In this document: positions 18,723 to 27,209 of the stretch, in pieces
Layout: each line of letters opens with the position of its first letter
How positions within the stretch are numbered: position 1 is the first letter of the stretch
DNA from: Teredinibacter turnerae
Lineage (GTDB): Bacteria > Pseudomonadota > Gammaproteobacteria > Pseudomonadales > Cellvibrionaceae
Direction: 5' to 3'
DNA length: 64,000 nt
NCBI RefSeq assembly: GCF_037935975.1
Contig: NZ_CP149817.1
Span: forward strand, 2,418,001 to 2,482,000
Position numbers and translations under genes: made by a program
Notes under the pieces: generated by a model
What the model saw: only the letters and a program-made list of their open reading frames with translations
Databases searched by the model: none
Told to the model about the DNA's origin: nothing

Positions 18723-20810
18723 GTGAACGTTCCCCCATTGATTGCCCAGACTACTGCCGAAACCGGTATTCGGGCGGGTAGCTTCGCTCGTGAACATGTC
18801 TCGCGACAAACGTTGTGGTGGATGTTCGCTGCCCAGGGGGCGGCAATATTGCCCCTGTTTCTGTATCTCCCCAAATGGCTCGTTGTTTACTGGTTGTGCG
18901 CGGTGGTGATTCGCTTGCAGGTACACCGCGGCGTATGGCCATTTCCCGGCTCAACCTTAAAGGCGGTGTTCGGTGTCGGTGGGATGATCGGTCTTGCTTT
19001 GAGTTTCTCCAGTATCGGGGTGGAGCCGATGATCGGGCTTTTGGTACTGGCGTTTGTTTTAAAGCTGGTGGAGGTGCGAACTCGATCGAGTGTGCTACTG
19101 GTTCTTTACATCGGCTTCGTTACAGCTGCAACCCAACTGTTGTTGGCGCAGGGCTTTTTTCAAAGTGTCTATACCTTGCTTTGCTGTGCCCTGTTGATTG
19201 CCGCATTGCAATCACTGCACCGGCAGCGCGAGGTGAGCTTCCTCGCGCAACTTCGCGACGCGTTCAACCTGTTATTGCAGAGCCTTCCCGTGATGCTGGT
19301 GCTGTTTTTAGTGATGCCCAGGCTGGGCCAGCTGTGGGCAGTGCCCACATTGAACGGCACCGGTACCACCGGATTTAGTGAAAGTATGTCGCCGGGAGAG
19401 CTCAGCAGCCTGGTTGGCAGTCACGATATTGTTTTTCGCGCTTCGTTCGAATCCGGCCAAATACCGGCGCAGGTCGACAGGTACTGGCGCGGCCTGGTGC
19501 TCGATAAGTTTGATGGCGCCACCTGGTCTCGTCGCGGAGCGCCCTGGCAACGGGTAACCCAACGCGCGACCAAAGCCAGCAGGCCGCACCCGGAAAGCGA
19601 GATCAGACTCGCTGACGGCAGCGGGTTCAATGGCAGTCGTCTGGCGGAGGTCGATACCTACAATTACTCAATACTGCTGGAGCCTCACCAGTACTCCTGG
19701 CTGTTCGGCTTAATGGTACCTGTTTGGGCCGATGCGAGTGGAGCCGAAGTTTTATTTTCTGAAAACTATAATATAGTCAGCAAGTTGCCAATCTTTTCTC
19801 GTGTGAAGTATCAAGTAAAATCACTGCCGGTTTACGCGGTGAATCCCAGCGGATTGACACCGTTTGAGCAGCGAATGAACCTGCTGCTGCCGGTGAAGGT
19901 GAATCCGCGAGCGCGTGAACTGGCTCAGCAGTGGCGAGATGCCGGGTTAGAGCCGGAGACGATCATTGAGCGGGCGCTGGCGTTCTATCGAGCGAATCTT
20001 ACCTATACGTTGCGTCCGCCGGTACTTGACGATAACACCGTCGACCGCTTCCTGTTCGATTCACAGCGAGGGTTTTGCGAGCATTTTGCATCGAGCTTTG
20101 TTTTTCTAATGCGTGCAGCGGGCATACCTGCGCGGGTTGTTGTGGGTTACCAGGGCGGTGAGTACCGCGCCGAAGGAGACTATCTAGTCGTGCGCCAGTC
20201 AGACGCTCACGCGTGGGCGGAGGTTTGGCTGGCCGGGAAGGGGTGGCGGCGGGTAGATCCCACTGCAGCGGTCGCCCCGGAACGCATTGAAAGCTCTTTG
20301 CTCGACGCGCTCAGCTCAGATGAATCTTCGCTGGTTGGCGGGGCGCTACTTCGTTTGCGGGGGATGGCGATGGTGGCGTTGCTGCAGGCAAAGATGGAAG
20401 AGTGGGACTACCTCTGGCAGATGCGGGTAATGGGCTACGATTCTGACAATCAAACTGGATTTTTATCGCGTCTACTCGGCGGAACTGACCCCTGGCGCGT
20501 GGCGTTATTTTTTAGCGGCACCATCGGAGGGTTGTTGGCGTCGTATTATTTGTTGAGCATTTGGGTGTTCAAACGTGTGAGGAGGGCGCCGCATGATCAG
20601 CTCTTGGTTCGTGCTTTGGAGAAGCTGGCGCGTAACGGGTGCGAGCGGTCCACCGGCGAAACCCTGACGCAATTTTCACAACGGGTCGCCGTACAGCTGC
20701 CGTCATTCAGTGAACCCTGGCAAAAAGTGGCGACAATCTATTCCGCTATCGCGTATAGAGGTCAGATGGTCAGGCTCGACGAGCTGCGCCGCGCGGTCAA
20801 AGCGCTCTAG
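18723..20810 (+). CDS. TgpA-type membrane transglutaminase-like protein
   Basis: A 695-residue protein with an N-terminal DUF3488 region of about six membrane helices, a periplasmic transglutaminase-like domain, one more helix near 600 and a C-terminal DUF4129-like cytoplasmic segment. The catalytic triad is visible: C452 in GFCEHFASSF, H496 in SDAHAWAEVW and D512 in RVDPTAA. P. aeruginosa TgpA, with this architecture, is essential and has periplasmic transglutaminase activity. The GTG start has GAGG five bases upstream (18714-18717). It ends the moxR-DUF58-tgpA operon. Confidence 0.92.
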   Translation: MNVPPLIAQTTAETGIRAGSFAREHVSRQTLWWMFAAQGAAILPLFLYLPKWLVVYWLCAVVIRLQVHRGVWPFPGSTLKAVFGVGGMIGLALSFSSIGVEPMIGLLVLAFVLKLVEVRTRSSVLLVLYIGFVTAATQLLLAQGFFQSVYTLLCCALLIAALQSLHRQREVSFLAQLRDAFNLLLQSLPVMLVLFLVMPRLGQLWAVPTLNGTGTTGFSESMSPGELSSLVGSHDIVFRASFESGQIPAQVDRYWRGLVLDKFDGATWSRRGAPWQRVTQRATKASRPHPESEIRLADGSGFNGSRLAEVDTYNYSILLEPHQYSWLFGLMVPVWADASGAEVLFSENYNIVSKLPIFSRVKYQVKSLPVYAVNPSGLTPFEQRMNLLLPVKVNPRARELAQQWRDAGLEPETIIERALAFYRANLTYTLRPPVLDDNTVDRFLFDSQRGFCEHFASSFVFLMRAAGIPARVVVGYQGGEYRAEGDYLVVRQSDAHAWAEVWLAGKGWRRVDPTAAVAPERIESSLLDALSSDESSLVGGALLRLRGMAMVALLQAKMEEWDYLWQMRVMGYDSDNQTGFLSRLLGGTDPWRVALFFSGTIGGLLASYYLLSIWVFKRVRRAPHDQLLVRALEKLARNGCERSTGETLTQFSQRVAVQLPSFSEPWQKVATIYSAIAYRGQMVRLDELRRAVKAL

Positions 20811-20912
20811 CGGTTGTTGTGTATCAAACCCCACGGCTTGGTTTCTGGCAATCTCGCGATTTAGTTTGGTGCAATATTAAAATAAAAAGAGACCTGTGGT
20901 ATCTTTGCGCCC

Positions 20913-20936
20913 CTCCGTGGTGCATGCACTGTGGGG
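20913..20936 (+). other. Palindrome upstream of amtB
   Basis: Within the 237-base gap before amtB, the perfect 10-base palindrome GTGCATGCAC (20920-20929) is flanked by G-T wobbles and further complementary bases, giving a hairpin of up to about 12 pairs. It could be an operator or an RNA hairpin. I could not find a good sigma-54 promoter (GG-N10-GC) in this gap. Confidence 0.3.
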
Positions 20937-21047
20937 TAGCAAGAGATTGATAACAATAAAAACTCGGGATTTCCCGCCCGGTGCAATCTCGCTCAATAAA
21001 ACTGGTGCCGTTCCCGTGCACACATAATTAAAATTCTGGAGCGATAA

Positions 21048-22334
21048 ATGAAGACTTCACTGCGCGCGCTCGCGCTTATGGCAACGCCCAGCGTCGCCTT
21101 TGCGGACGAATTAAACGGCGGCAACACCGCCTGGATTCTCACCTCAACCGCTCTGGTTTTATTTATGACCTTGCCGGGGCTGTCGCTGTTTTACGGTGGC
21201 TTGGTGCGCACCAAAAACGTACTGTCGGTTTTGATGCAATGTTTCGCTATTGCGTGTCTCGCCTCTTTGCTTTGGTTCGTTCTGGGTTATAGCCTGTCGT
21301 TTGGAGAAGGTAATCTGCTGATTGGCGACCTGAGCAGCGTCCTCTTCAGCGCTATGGGTAAAGATAACCTGGCGGGAGATATTCCCGAGTCACTGTTCGC
21401 CATGTTTCAGATGACGTTTGTGATCATTACACCCGCACTCATTGTGGGGGCATTCGCCGAGCGAATGAAATTCTCTTCGGTGCTTATATTCAGCGCGTTT
21501 TGGATCTTGGCGGTGTACGCGCCTGTTTGCCACTGGGTTTGGGGTGGCGGCTGGCTCGCGCAAATGGGGCTGCTGGACTTCGCTGGTGGTACTGTAGTGC
21601 ACGTTACTGCTGGGGTCGCTGCGCTGGTGTGCGCCCTGGTAATAGGCAATCGCCGTGGCTTCCCGGAAACCGCCATGCCGCCTCACAACATGACCATGAC
21701 CGTTACCGGCGCCGGAATGCTCTGGGTTGGCTGGTTCGGGTTTAACGCGGGCAGCGCACTCGCAGCCAATGGCGACGCTGCCATGGCGATGATGGTTACC
21801 CATATTTCCGCTGCCGCGGGGTCGTTGGCCTGGATGACAATGGAGTGGTCCAAATTCGGCAAGCCCAGTGTTTTGGGTATTGTTACCGGAATGGTCGCGG
21901 GCCTCGGTACAATCACCCCTGCATCTGGCTACGTTGGCCCGGGCGGAGCCCTGGTTATCGGCTTGAGCGCTGGTGTTATCTGCTTTTACGCGACTCAATT
22001 TATCAAACGTAAACTGGTGATAGACGATTCACTGGATGTTTTTCCCGTGCATGGCGTGGGTGGTATTCTGGGAACACTGGCTGCCGGCATATTCTGTTCG
22101 CCGGCACTCGGCGTTTTTTCCGGCTTCGGTTTTGGCGGCGAAAATGCGACAATCGGCGCTCAGTTGGGCGTGCAGGCTCTGGGCGTATTGGCAACGGGTG
22201 CTTACACTGCACTGGTCACATTCATTCTGCTGAAACTTACCGGCTTTATTACTGGTGGTATCCGGGTCGATAAAGATACTGAGACTCAGGGGCTGGACCT
22301 GGCACTCCACGAAGAGACTGGCTACAAGTACTGA
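21048..22334 (+). CDS. amtB: Ammonium transporter
   Basis: Amt/MEP/Rh channel for ammonium uptake in the inner membrane, 428 residues, with a cleavable-looking N-terminal signal (cut near AFA-DE, residue 19) and eleven helices. The pore histidines are H185 (VVHVTAG) and H335 (FPVHGVGG), and the vestibule segment PVCHWVWGGGWL is present. In many proteobacteria glnK is next to amtB; here it is not, because the flanking genes are tgpA and an MFS transporter. A strong terminator lies about 150 bases downstream. The ATG follows TCTGGAGCG, which contains a GGAG ribosome site. Confidence 0.96.
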   Translation: MKTSLRALALMATPSVAFADELNGGNTAWILTSTALVLFMTLPGLSLFYGGLVRTKNVLSVLMQCFAIACLASLLWFVLGYSLSFGEGNLLIGDLSSVLFSAMGKDNLAGDIPESLFAMFQMTFVIITPALIVGAFAERMKFSSVLIFSAFWILAVYAPVCHWVWGGGWLAQMGLLDFAGGTVVHVTAGVAALVCALVIGNRRGFPETAMPPHNMTMTVTGAGMLWVGWFGFNAGSALAANGDAAMAMMVTHISAAAGSLAWMTMEWSKFGKPSVLGIVTGMVAGLGTITPASGYVGPGGALVIGLSAGVICFYATQFIKRKLVIDDSLDVFPVHGVGGILGTLAAGIFCSPALGVFSGFGFGGENATIGAQLGVQALGVLATGAYTALVTFILLKLTGFITGGIRVDKDTETQGLDLALHEETGYKY

Positions 22335-22484
22335 TAACCTTCGGTATCGTGTCCGAGCTAAGCCCTGGCTCAGAGCAACGCAAGGCAAGCGACACGCACA
22401 ATGCGTTCCGCTCGCCGATGCTCAACCAGCATAACCATTCCCTGGCTTGAGCAGCTATGCATGAGCTAGAGTGAGGCATAAAGT

Positions 22485-22517
22485 AAGAGCCACTTGATGC
22501 AAGTGGCTCTTTTTTTT
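22485..22517 (+). terminator. Strong terminator after amtB
   Basis: A perfect 12-base stem (AAGAGCCACTTG at 22485-22496 with CAAGTGGCTCTT at 22500-22511), a 3-base loop ATG and a T run to 22517. The GGAGG ribosome site of the next gene begins at 22518, directly after the T run. Confidence 0.92.
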
Positions 22518-22532
22518 GGAGGTTCTATTTCG

Positions 22533-23780
22533 TTGTCTATATCCCGCGAACTTTTTACCGCACTGCGGTTGTTTCTTACTGCACATGGCGCGACGGCCTT
22601 TGCTCTGGGCGTGCACCAGGTTTTACTAGCGTGGTTGTCCATCGGCGTGGTTGGTTTAAGCGCCAGCGAAGTCGGGTGGGTACAAGCCGCAGGCCTATTG
22701 CCAAATATCGCATTCATGCTGGTCGCCGGGGTCTGGGCAGACAGGGGCCGACCAGCCTTGATTATGGCCGCAGCGCAAACCGGTTTGCTGGTTGCCTACG
22801 GTTGGTTGGCAGCGTTGGTTTGGCTTGATTCGCTCAGCTTCGCGGGGCTTGTGGTCTATGCCGTCGGCGTTGGATGCGCCAACGCGTTTCTCCAACCGGT
22901 GCGAGAAAAAATAATTGGCGAGCTGTCTCGCCACAGCCTTCAGGTAAAAATCACTCGCGCCAGTATTGTTCAGTTCACATTGCAAAGCCTGGGTGTTTTG
23001 TTCGCGTCATTGTCTGAGCAGGTAAGCTTACTCATGGTATGCCTCGCTCAATTAGGCTTTACTGCGCTCGCACTGGTCAGTTTGCTGCAATTGCATCGCT
23101 CCCCGGCATTTGCGGGCATTGCCTTTGGCGGCATTGATGGCCATAACCCGATGGCCGATTTTCGTCGTGGTTTACAGGCGGCTTTTAAGGATAAAGGCGT
23201 GCGGCAATTGTTGTTGCTGGTCGCGTTTAATGGCTTTATGCACATGGGCTTGTTTCTAGTGGCGATACCCGTGATGGCTCGCGACAGTTACGGATTCAAT
23301 GCCGTGCAATATGGGTTTTTACAGTTGAGTTTTGTGGTTGGAATGCTGGTGGCTTATTTCACGCTGTTGCGGCAACCTGTATTGCGGTATCCCGGCCGCG
23401 GGGCGCTATTTAGTCTTCTCTACACCGCCATTGCGGGCTATGGTCTTTCGCGCGAACCGACCTACGCGGGCTTGTATCTGTTAATTATTTTTTGGGGCTG
23501 GATTGCAGGTTATTCGTCGACGCATTGCAGGGTCACTCTGCAGTCCATGGCCAGGCCTGAGCAAAAAGGGCGTTTTATGTCGCTTTACCAAGTAGCGCTT
23601 TTCGGCATGGCCCCTCTCGGCGCGCTGGTTACTGGCTATGCAATCAGTGTGGTGCCACTGGCGAAGCTGTTTATTATTATGAGTGCCGCCAGTGTGGCAG
23701 TCAGTATATTGTTAATGCTCGGTGGTGCCTTGTGGAAAGTGGAACAAGCTGCGCCGAGCGAAACCCCCAAACCCAGTTAG
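22533..23780 (+). CDS. Major facilitator superfamily transporter
   Basis: A 415-residue protein with about twelve membrane helices and the MFS loop-2/3 type motif GVWADRGRP after helix 2. I chose the TTG at 22533 because GGAGG (22518-22522) lies ten bases upstream; an in-frame ATG at 22494 would start inside the amtB terminator stem. It resembles the enterobactin-exporter/DHA3-like MFS proteins in overall pattern, but the substrate cannot be assigned. It faces the minus-strand methyltransferase gene, with 60 bases between their ends. Confidence 0.83.
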   Translation: MSISRELFTALRLFLTAHGATAFALGVHQVLLAWLSIGVVGLSASEVGWVQAAGLLPNIAFMLVAGVWADRGRPALIMAAAQTGLLVAYGWLAALVWLDSLSFAGLVVYAVGVGCANAFLQPVREKIIGELSRHSLQVKITRASIVQFTLQSLGVLFASLSEQVSLLMVCLAQLGFTALALVSLLQLHRSPAFAGIAFGGIDGHNPMADFRRGLQAAFKDKGVRQLLLLVAFNGFMHMGLFLVAIPVMARDSYGFNAVQYGFLQLSFVVGMLVAYFTLLRQPVLRYPGRGALFSLLYTAIAGYGLSREPTYAGLYLLIIFWGWIAGYSSTHCRVTLQSMARPEQKGRFMSLYQVALFGMAPLGALVTGYAISVVPLAKLFIIMSAASVAVSILLMLGGALWKVEQAAPSETPKPS

Positions 23781-23840
23781 CCCTCTACGAAACAAGAGGC
23801 AGACCCGTTTTTCCTGGGCCCAACATGTTCTGCTGGTAGG

Positions 23841-24617
23841 TTATTGACTCAGGAGGGAGCGAAACGCAATTAAGCTTGCGGTGACTGCGACGTTCAGAGA
23901 TTCCACACCGTTGCGCATCGGAATTTTCAACTGTTGGTCGCACAGTCGCGACACTTCGGGACTAATACCATCTGTTTCATTGCCCAGTACATAAATTCTT
24001 GTACCCGCAGACGATTCGTTTGCGAGGCTGGTTTTCGCATCTAACGCTAACCCCACAACAGAGGCGCCTTTCGTTTTAAAGGCTTGCAGGCAACGCATGA
24101 GGCTGTCGCAACGAATCACGGGCGCTCTAAATAAAGTGCCGGCGCTGGCTTTAATCACCAAAGCATCAAGCTTTGCGCAGCCTTTGCGAGGCAGAATAAG
24201 CGCAGTTGCCGGTGAGGCACACACTGAACGAATAATCATGCCGAGGTTTTGCGGGTTGGTGACATTGTCTAAGGCGATAAACGTATGCTGCCCAGGAGTG
24301 AAGTCCGCGAGGTAATCCTCGTGTTCGGTGAAACCCGCAAGCACAAGGTCCATTGCGATACCCTGGTCTTGCTTGCTGTTTTTCGAGATATGCGACAGCT
24401 GACGTTTATCGTGGTAAAGCACTTCGGCTCCACGCGCTTTTGCCAGCGCTACAATTTCGTCGAGAATCGGTGCCGGTTTGTTGGATTCAGACAAGTGGAG
24501 GCGATAAACCTGGACGTGTTTGTCCTGCAGCGCTTCCAGACAGGGCTTGCGTCCGTAGATGGTCAGCAGACGATTGAAAAACTTCTTTCGGGCGAGATAT
24601 TCGGGGGAGTCTTGCAT
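23841..24617 (-). CDS. SpoU-family RNA 2'-O-ribose methyltransferase
   Basis: A 258-residue TrmH/RlmB-like enzyme of the SPOUT class. The N-terminal RNA-binding part (IYGRKPCLEAL) precedes the knotted SAM-binding domain with the three SpoU motifs: NVTNPQNLGMIIRSV, YVLGNETDGIS and IPMRNGVESLNVAVTAS. The RNA target (23S rRNA or tRNA) cannot be fixed from sequence, and there is another possible family member elsewhere in such genomes (rlmB proper). Transcribed after pdxJ with a 113-base gap that contains a hairpin. Confidence 0.9.
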   Translation of the reverse strand: MQDSPEYLARKKFFNRLLTIYGRKPCLEALQDKHVQVYRLHLSESNKPAPILDEIVALAKARGAEVLYHDKRQLSHISKNSKQDQGIAMDLVLAGFTEHEDYLADFTPGQHTFIALDNVTNPQNLGMIIRSVCASPATALILPRKGCAKLDALVIKASAGTLFRAPVIRCDSLMRCLQAFKTKGASVVGLALDAKTSLANESSAGTRIYVLGNETDGISPEVSRLCDQQLKIPMRNGVESLNVAVTASLIAFRSLLSQ

Positions 24618-24655
24618 CGGTGTGGCTGAGTTAAATGAGGTTGTCGGCGCTGATG

Positions 24656-24678
24656 TGCCAGCTAATGGGCAGCTGGCA
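24656..24678 (-). other. Inverted repeat between pdxJ and the SpoU gene
   Basis: TGCCAGCT (24656-24663) and AGCTGGCA (24671-24678) form a perfect 8-base stem with a 7-base loop. It lies 53-75 bases past the pdxJ stop on the minus strand. No T tract follows, so it may be a weak terminator or an mRNA end-protecting hairpin. Confidence 0.35.
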
Positions 24679-24730
24679 ATCGGGAATTGGCAAAAGGAAA
24701 TGTTTTGTCGGCGTAGCTTGTGTAGTCACG

Positions 24731-25498
24731 TCAGGTGCGACACACCGCCAGGTAGGCGGCGATTGTGTTATCGAACCCCATTAATAAAGCGTCTACCGTC
24801 AGCGCGTGACCGATAGAAACTTCGAGTAGTCCTGGTAGCTGGCTGTACAGCTGCATGTTTTCCAGGTTGAGATCGTGACCCGCGTTCACGCCCATGCCGA
24901 GTTCTGTTGCGCGTATCGCCGCTTTACTGTGAGCATCAAACACCTTCTGAACTGCGTCGCCACCTTCGGCATAGGCATGCGCGAATGGCCCGGTATACAG
25001 CTCTATACGGTCTGCGCCCAGCGCTGCTGCAAGCTCTATTTGAGCCAGGTCAGGGTCCATAAAAAGGCTCACGCGGATACCGGCATTTTTCAGACGGGTT
25101 ATTAGGGGCTGAAGTTTGTCGCCACTCTCGTTTAGATCGAAGCCATGATCGGAGGTTTTTTGCGCGTCGCTGTCGGGTACCAGCGTGCATTGATGCGGTT
25201 TTGTCTCAAGCGCCAGCTCAACAAGCCCTGGATAATCATCACGGGCGGGGGCGAAAGGGTTGCCTTCGATGTTAAATTCCAGGCCTTGCGCTGCGTGCTG
25301 CCGCACCAGATCCGCCAAATGACGTACATCGTGGGGGCGGATATGGCGCTGATCCGGTCGCGGATGGACCGTCAAACCCTGTACCCCGGCAGCGATACTG
25401 CGTTTGCCGAATTCGACGACCGAAGGAAAATCGCCGTCACGTGAATTACGCAGCAGTGCGATTTTGTTGAGATTAACGCTGAGAGAGATCTGGCTCAT
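24731..25498 (-). CDS. pdxJ: Pyridoxine 5'-phosphate synthase
   Basis: PdxJ condenses 1-deoxyxylulose 5-phosphate with 3-amino-2-oxopropyl phosphate to form pyridoxine 5'-phosphate, the last ring-forming step of DXP-dependent vitamin B6 synthesis. The 255-residue TIM barrel has LSVNLNKIALLRNSR, GLTVHPRPDQRHI, the glutamate-bearing FNIEGNPF, RVSLFMDPD and GVNAGHDLN. Its usual proteobacterial partner recO is absent here; it follows the cyclophilin gene by only three bases, so the two are probably co-transcribed. Confidence 0.95.
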   Translation of the reverse strand: MSQISLSVNLNKIALLRNSRDGDFPSVVEFGKRSIAAGVQGLTVHPRPDQRHIRPHDVRHLADLVRQHAAQGLEFNIEGNPFAPARDDYPGLVELALETKPHQCTLVPDSDAQKTSDHGFDLNESGDKLQPLITRLKNAGIRVSLFMDPDLAQIELAAALGADRIELYTGPFAHAYAEGGDAVQKVFDAHSKAAIRATELGMGVNAGHDLNLENMQLYSQLPGLLEVSIGHALTVDALLMGFDNTIAAYLAVCRT

Positions 25499-25501
25499 AG
25501 T

Positions 25502-26104
25502 TTAGGGGTTAACCTTTTCGCTGGCCTTGAGGCGGTAGGCGCGAAGTACCCGGACGGGGTAATTTGGCGCTTCTGGATAGGCGCGGTATATGCCACGAGG
25601 TTCCTTTTCAATCTTCTTCACATTGTCGAAGCCATCAACCACCTTGCCAAACACTGCGTATCCCGCCTTATCGCCATCGGGGTCGAGGTGGGGGTTATCG
25701 GCCACATTGATGAAGAATTGCGATGTCGCGCTATCCGGGTCCGACACCCGCGCCATGGAAAGTGTGCCTTCGAGATTTTTCAGACCGTTGGCGGATTCAT
25801 TTACCACCGGGTCTTTTGTTTCCTTGTGTTTAAAGTCGTAGGTCAGGCCGCCGCCCTGCACGACAAACCCGGGAATTACACGGTGAAAAATGGTGCCCAC
25901 ATAAAAATCGCTATCCACATAGCTCAAAAAGTTTGCCACTGTTTTTGGCGCTTCGCTGGCAAACAGTTCGATGGTTATCTTGCCCAGGTCAGTTTCGAAC
26001 ACCACTTGCGGGTTATCTTTTGTTTCTTTTTTTGCGGCAGCTGCACTCCCGATAACGCAGAACGCAGCGAATACCAGCCCAATAAAACGCATATGTTTCA
26101 GCAT
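25502..26104 (-). CDS. Periplasmic cyclophilin-type peptidyl-prolyl isomerase
   Basis: A 200-residue cyclophilin with an N-terminal signal peptide (about residues 1-23, RFIGLVFAAFCVIGSAAAA). The active-site motifs are FHRVIPGFVVQGGG and SQFFINVADN, with the bacterial PpiA/PpiB pattern. It probably speeds proline isomerisation during folding of periplasmic proteins. An internal ATG at 26092 is a possible alternative start with no effect on the signal. It sits three bases upstream of pdxJ. Confidence 0.92.
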   Translation of the reverse strand: MLKHMRFIGLVFAAFCVIGSAAAAKKETKDNPQVVFETDLGKITIELFASEAPKTVANFLSYVDSDFYVGTIFHRVIPGFVVQGGGLTYDFKHKETKDPVVNESANGLKNLEGTLSMARVSDPDSATSQFFINVADNPHLDPDGDKAGYAVFGKVVDGFDNVKKIEKEPRGIYRAYPEAPNYPVRVLRAYRLKASEKVNP

Positions 26105-26137
26105 GGATATAAAGTCTCTAATGGTAGGTCGTTAAAA

Positions 26138-26839
26138 TTAGCGCCATTCGGAGTGGCGTTTTTTGACAGTGAGCGCAGGCACAATTAACGCGGTCAATAT
26201 ACCTATGATGATCAAACCTGCGCCATACAGCATGAATTTAACGCTGGTATCACCCTTGATATTTTCATTTTCGGCAATCAGCACATCATTTTGTGTTTGC
26301 AATAATTGCTGGCGTTCGAGCAGCTCGGTGTAGCGTTTTTCCAGATCGATAGCGCCGGCAGAGAGGGTTTTTATGTTTTGCAGCTCTTCGGCCATCTCCC
26401 GTTCCGCGCTTTGTGCACTATCGCTGGTTTGTTGCAGCGTTTGAGTTTGCTTTTTTAAACTGCTGACTTCCTGTTGCAGGCGTGCGTTTTCTTCATTGGC
26501 GCGCTTCAACTGCGATTCCATCTTCGCGGCCACGCGACTTGCGGTCTCATTCTCTTGTAAATACTGGCTGCGAATCCAGCCTTCGACGCCTTGTGGCGTA
26601 CGTACCTTTACCCATTCATCGGAAGTGCCGGCTTCCAGAATGGTTAGGGGTGTACCGCTGCGTATACCCTTGTTAATGATGCGATACTCGTTGCCTTCGC
26701 CACTGCGCAGTGGCACGTGCAGAATATCGGTAACATATTGTTGTTCGTCTTGTGCATGGGTAGAGATAGAAAACAGCACACTACCTGAAACAAGGGTGGC
26801 TAAATATACGCTATTCCGTAAACGTTGTTTCAGACTCAT
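26138..26839 (-). CDS. SH3-domain, coiled-coil membrane protein (TIGR04211/YgiM-like)
   Basis: A 233-residue protein with a signal peptide (to about residue 29, STHA-Q), a bacterial SH3 domain (about 35-98, with VPLRSGEGNEYRI and GVEGWIRSQYL), a coiled coil (about 100-200) and a C-terminal membrane helix (FMLYGAGLIIIGILTALIV). This matches the conserved gammaproteobacterial YgiM type. The SH3 domain probably contacts peptidoglycan in the periplasm; the precise function is unknown. Only 33 bases separate it from the cyclophilin gene downstream. Confidence 0.88.
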   Translation of the reverse strand: MSLKQRLRNSVYLATLVSGSVLFSISTHAQDEQQYVTDILHVPLRSGEGNEYRIINKGIRSGTPLTILEAGTSDEWVKVRTPQGVEGWIRSQYLQENETASRVAAKMESQLKRANEENARLQQEVSSLKKQTQTLQQTSDSAQSAEREMAEELQNIKTLSAGAIDLEKRYTELLERQQLLQTQNDVLIAENENIKGDTSVKFMLYGAGLIIIGILTALIVPALTVKKRHSEWR

Positions 26840-26861
26840 GATCGATTCCCGTCGCGCTCGT

Positions 26862-27161
26862 TTATGGCAGTACTTTTTTGAATGGCTTAACTACCACTTT
26901 TGCATACACGCCTGCGTCTATGTAGGGGTCGGTGTCTGCCCAGGTTTGCGCGGCCGCAAGCGATTCAAACTCCGCGACAATCAAGCTACCGGAAAATCCG
27001 GCTTCGCCGGGGTTCTCGGCGTCTATTGCCGGGTGAGGACCAGCCAGCACCAGGCGTCCTTCGTCGCGTAGCGCCTGTATGCGTTCGAGGTGTTTAGGGC
27101 GGACGGATAGGCGCTTAGCGAGGCTGTCTTCAATATCTTCACTTATTATGGCGTATAGCAT
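26862..27161 (-). CDS. yciI: YciI-like protein
   Basis: A 99-residue protein of the YCII/ferredoxin-like fold family ([45 protein letters not shown]). It has the Asp and His typical of YciI proteins, which are proposed to have enzymatic activity, but the reaction is unknown. It follows the VC0807-like gene by 48 bases. The neighbourhood (yciI, small membrane protein, PHP, yciO, scpA, scpB, rluB) is the familiar gammaproteobacterial arrangement. Confidence 0.9.
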   Translation of the reverse strand: MLYAIISEDIEDSLAKRLSVRPKHLERIQALRDEGRLVLAGPHPAIDAENPGEAGFSGSLIVAEFESLAAAQTWADTDPYIDAGVYAKVVVKPFKKVLP

Positions 27162-27209
27162 GGTGGTATCCCCTGTTTTTATTAGTTGCGATGGCTTATT
27201 GGCAGTCTA

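Noticed and set aside
20811-21047. Sigma-54 promoter for amtB
   Set aside because: I searched for GG-N10-GC type elements; the best candidates miss one of the two invariant pairs. No claim made.
24618-24730. A riboswitch or small RNA in the pdxJ-SpoU gap
   Set aside because: Only one simple 8-base hairpin is present, with no conserved riboswitch layout that I recognise.
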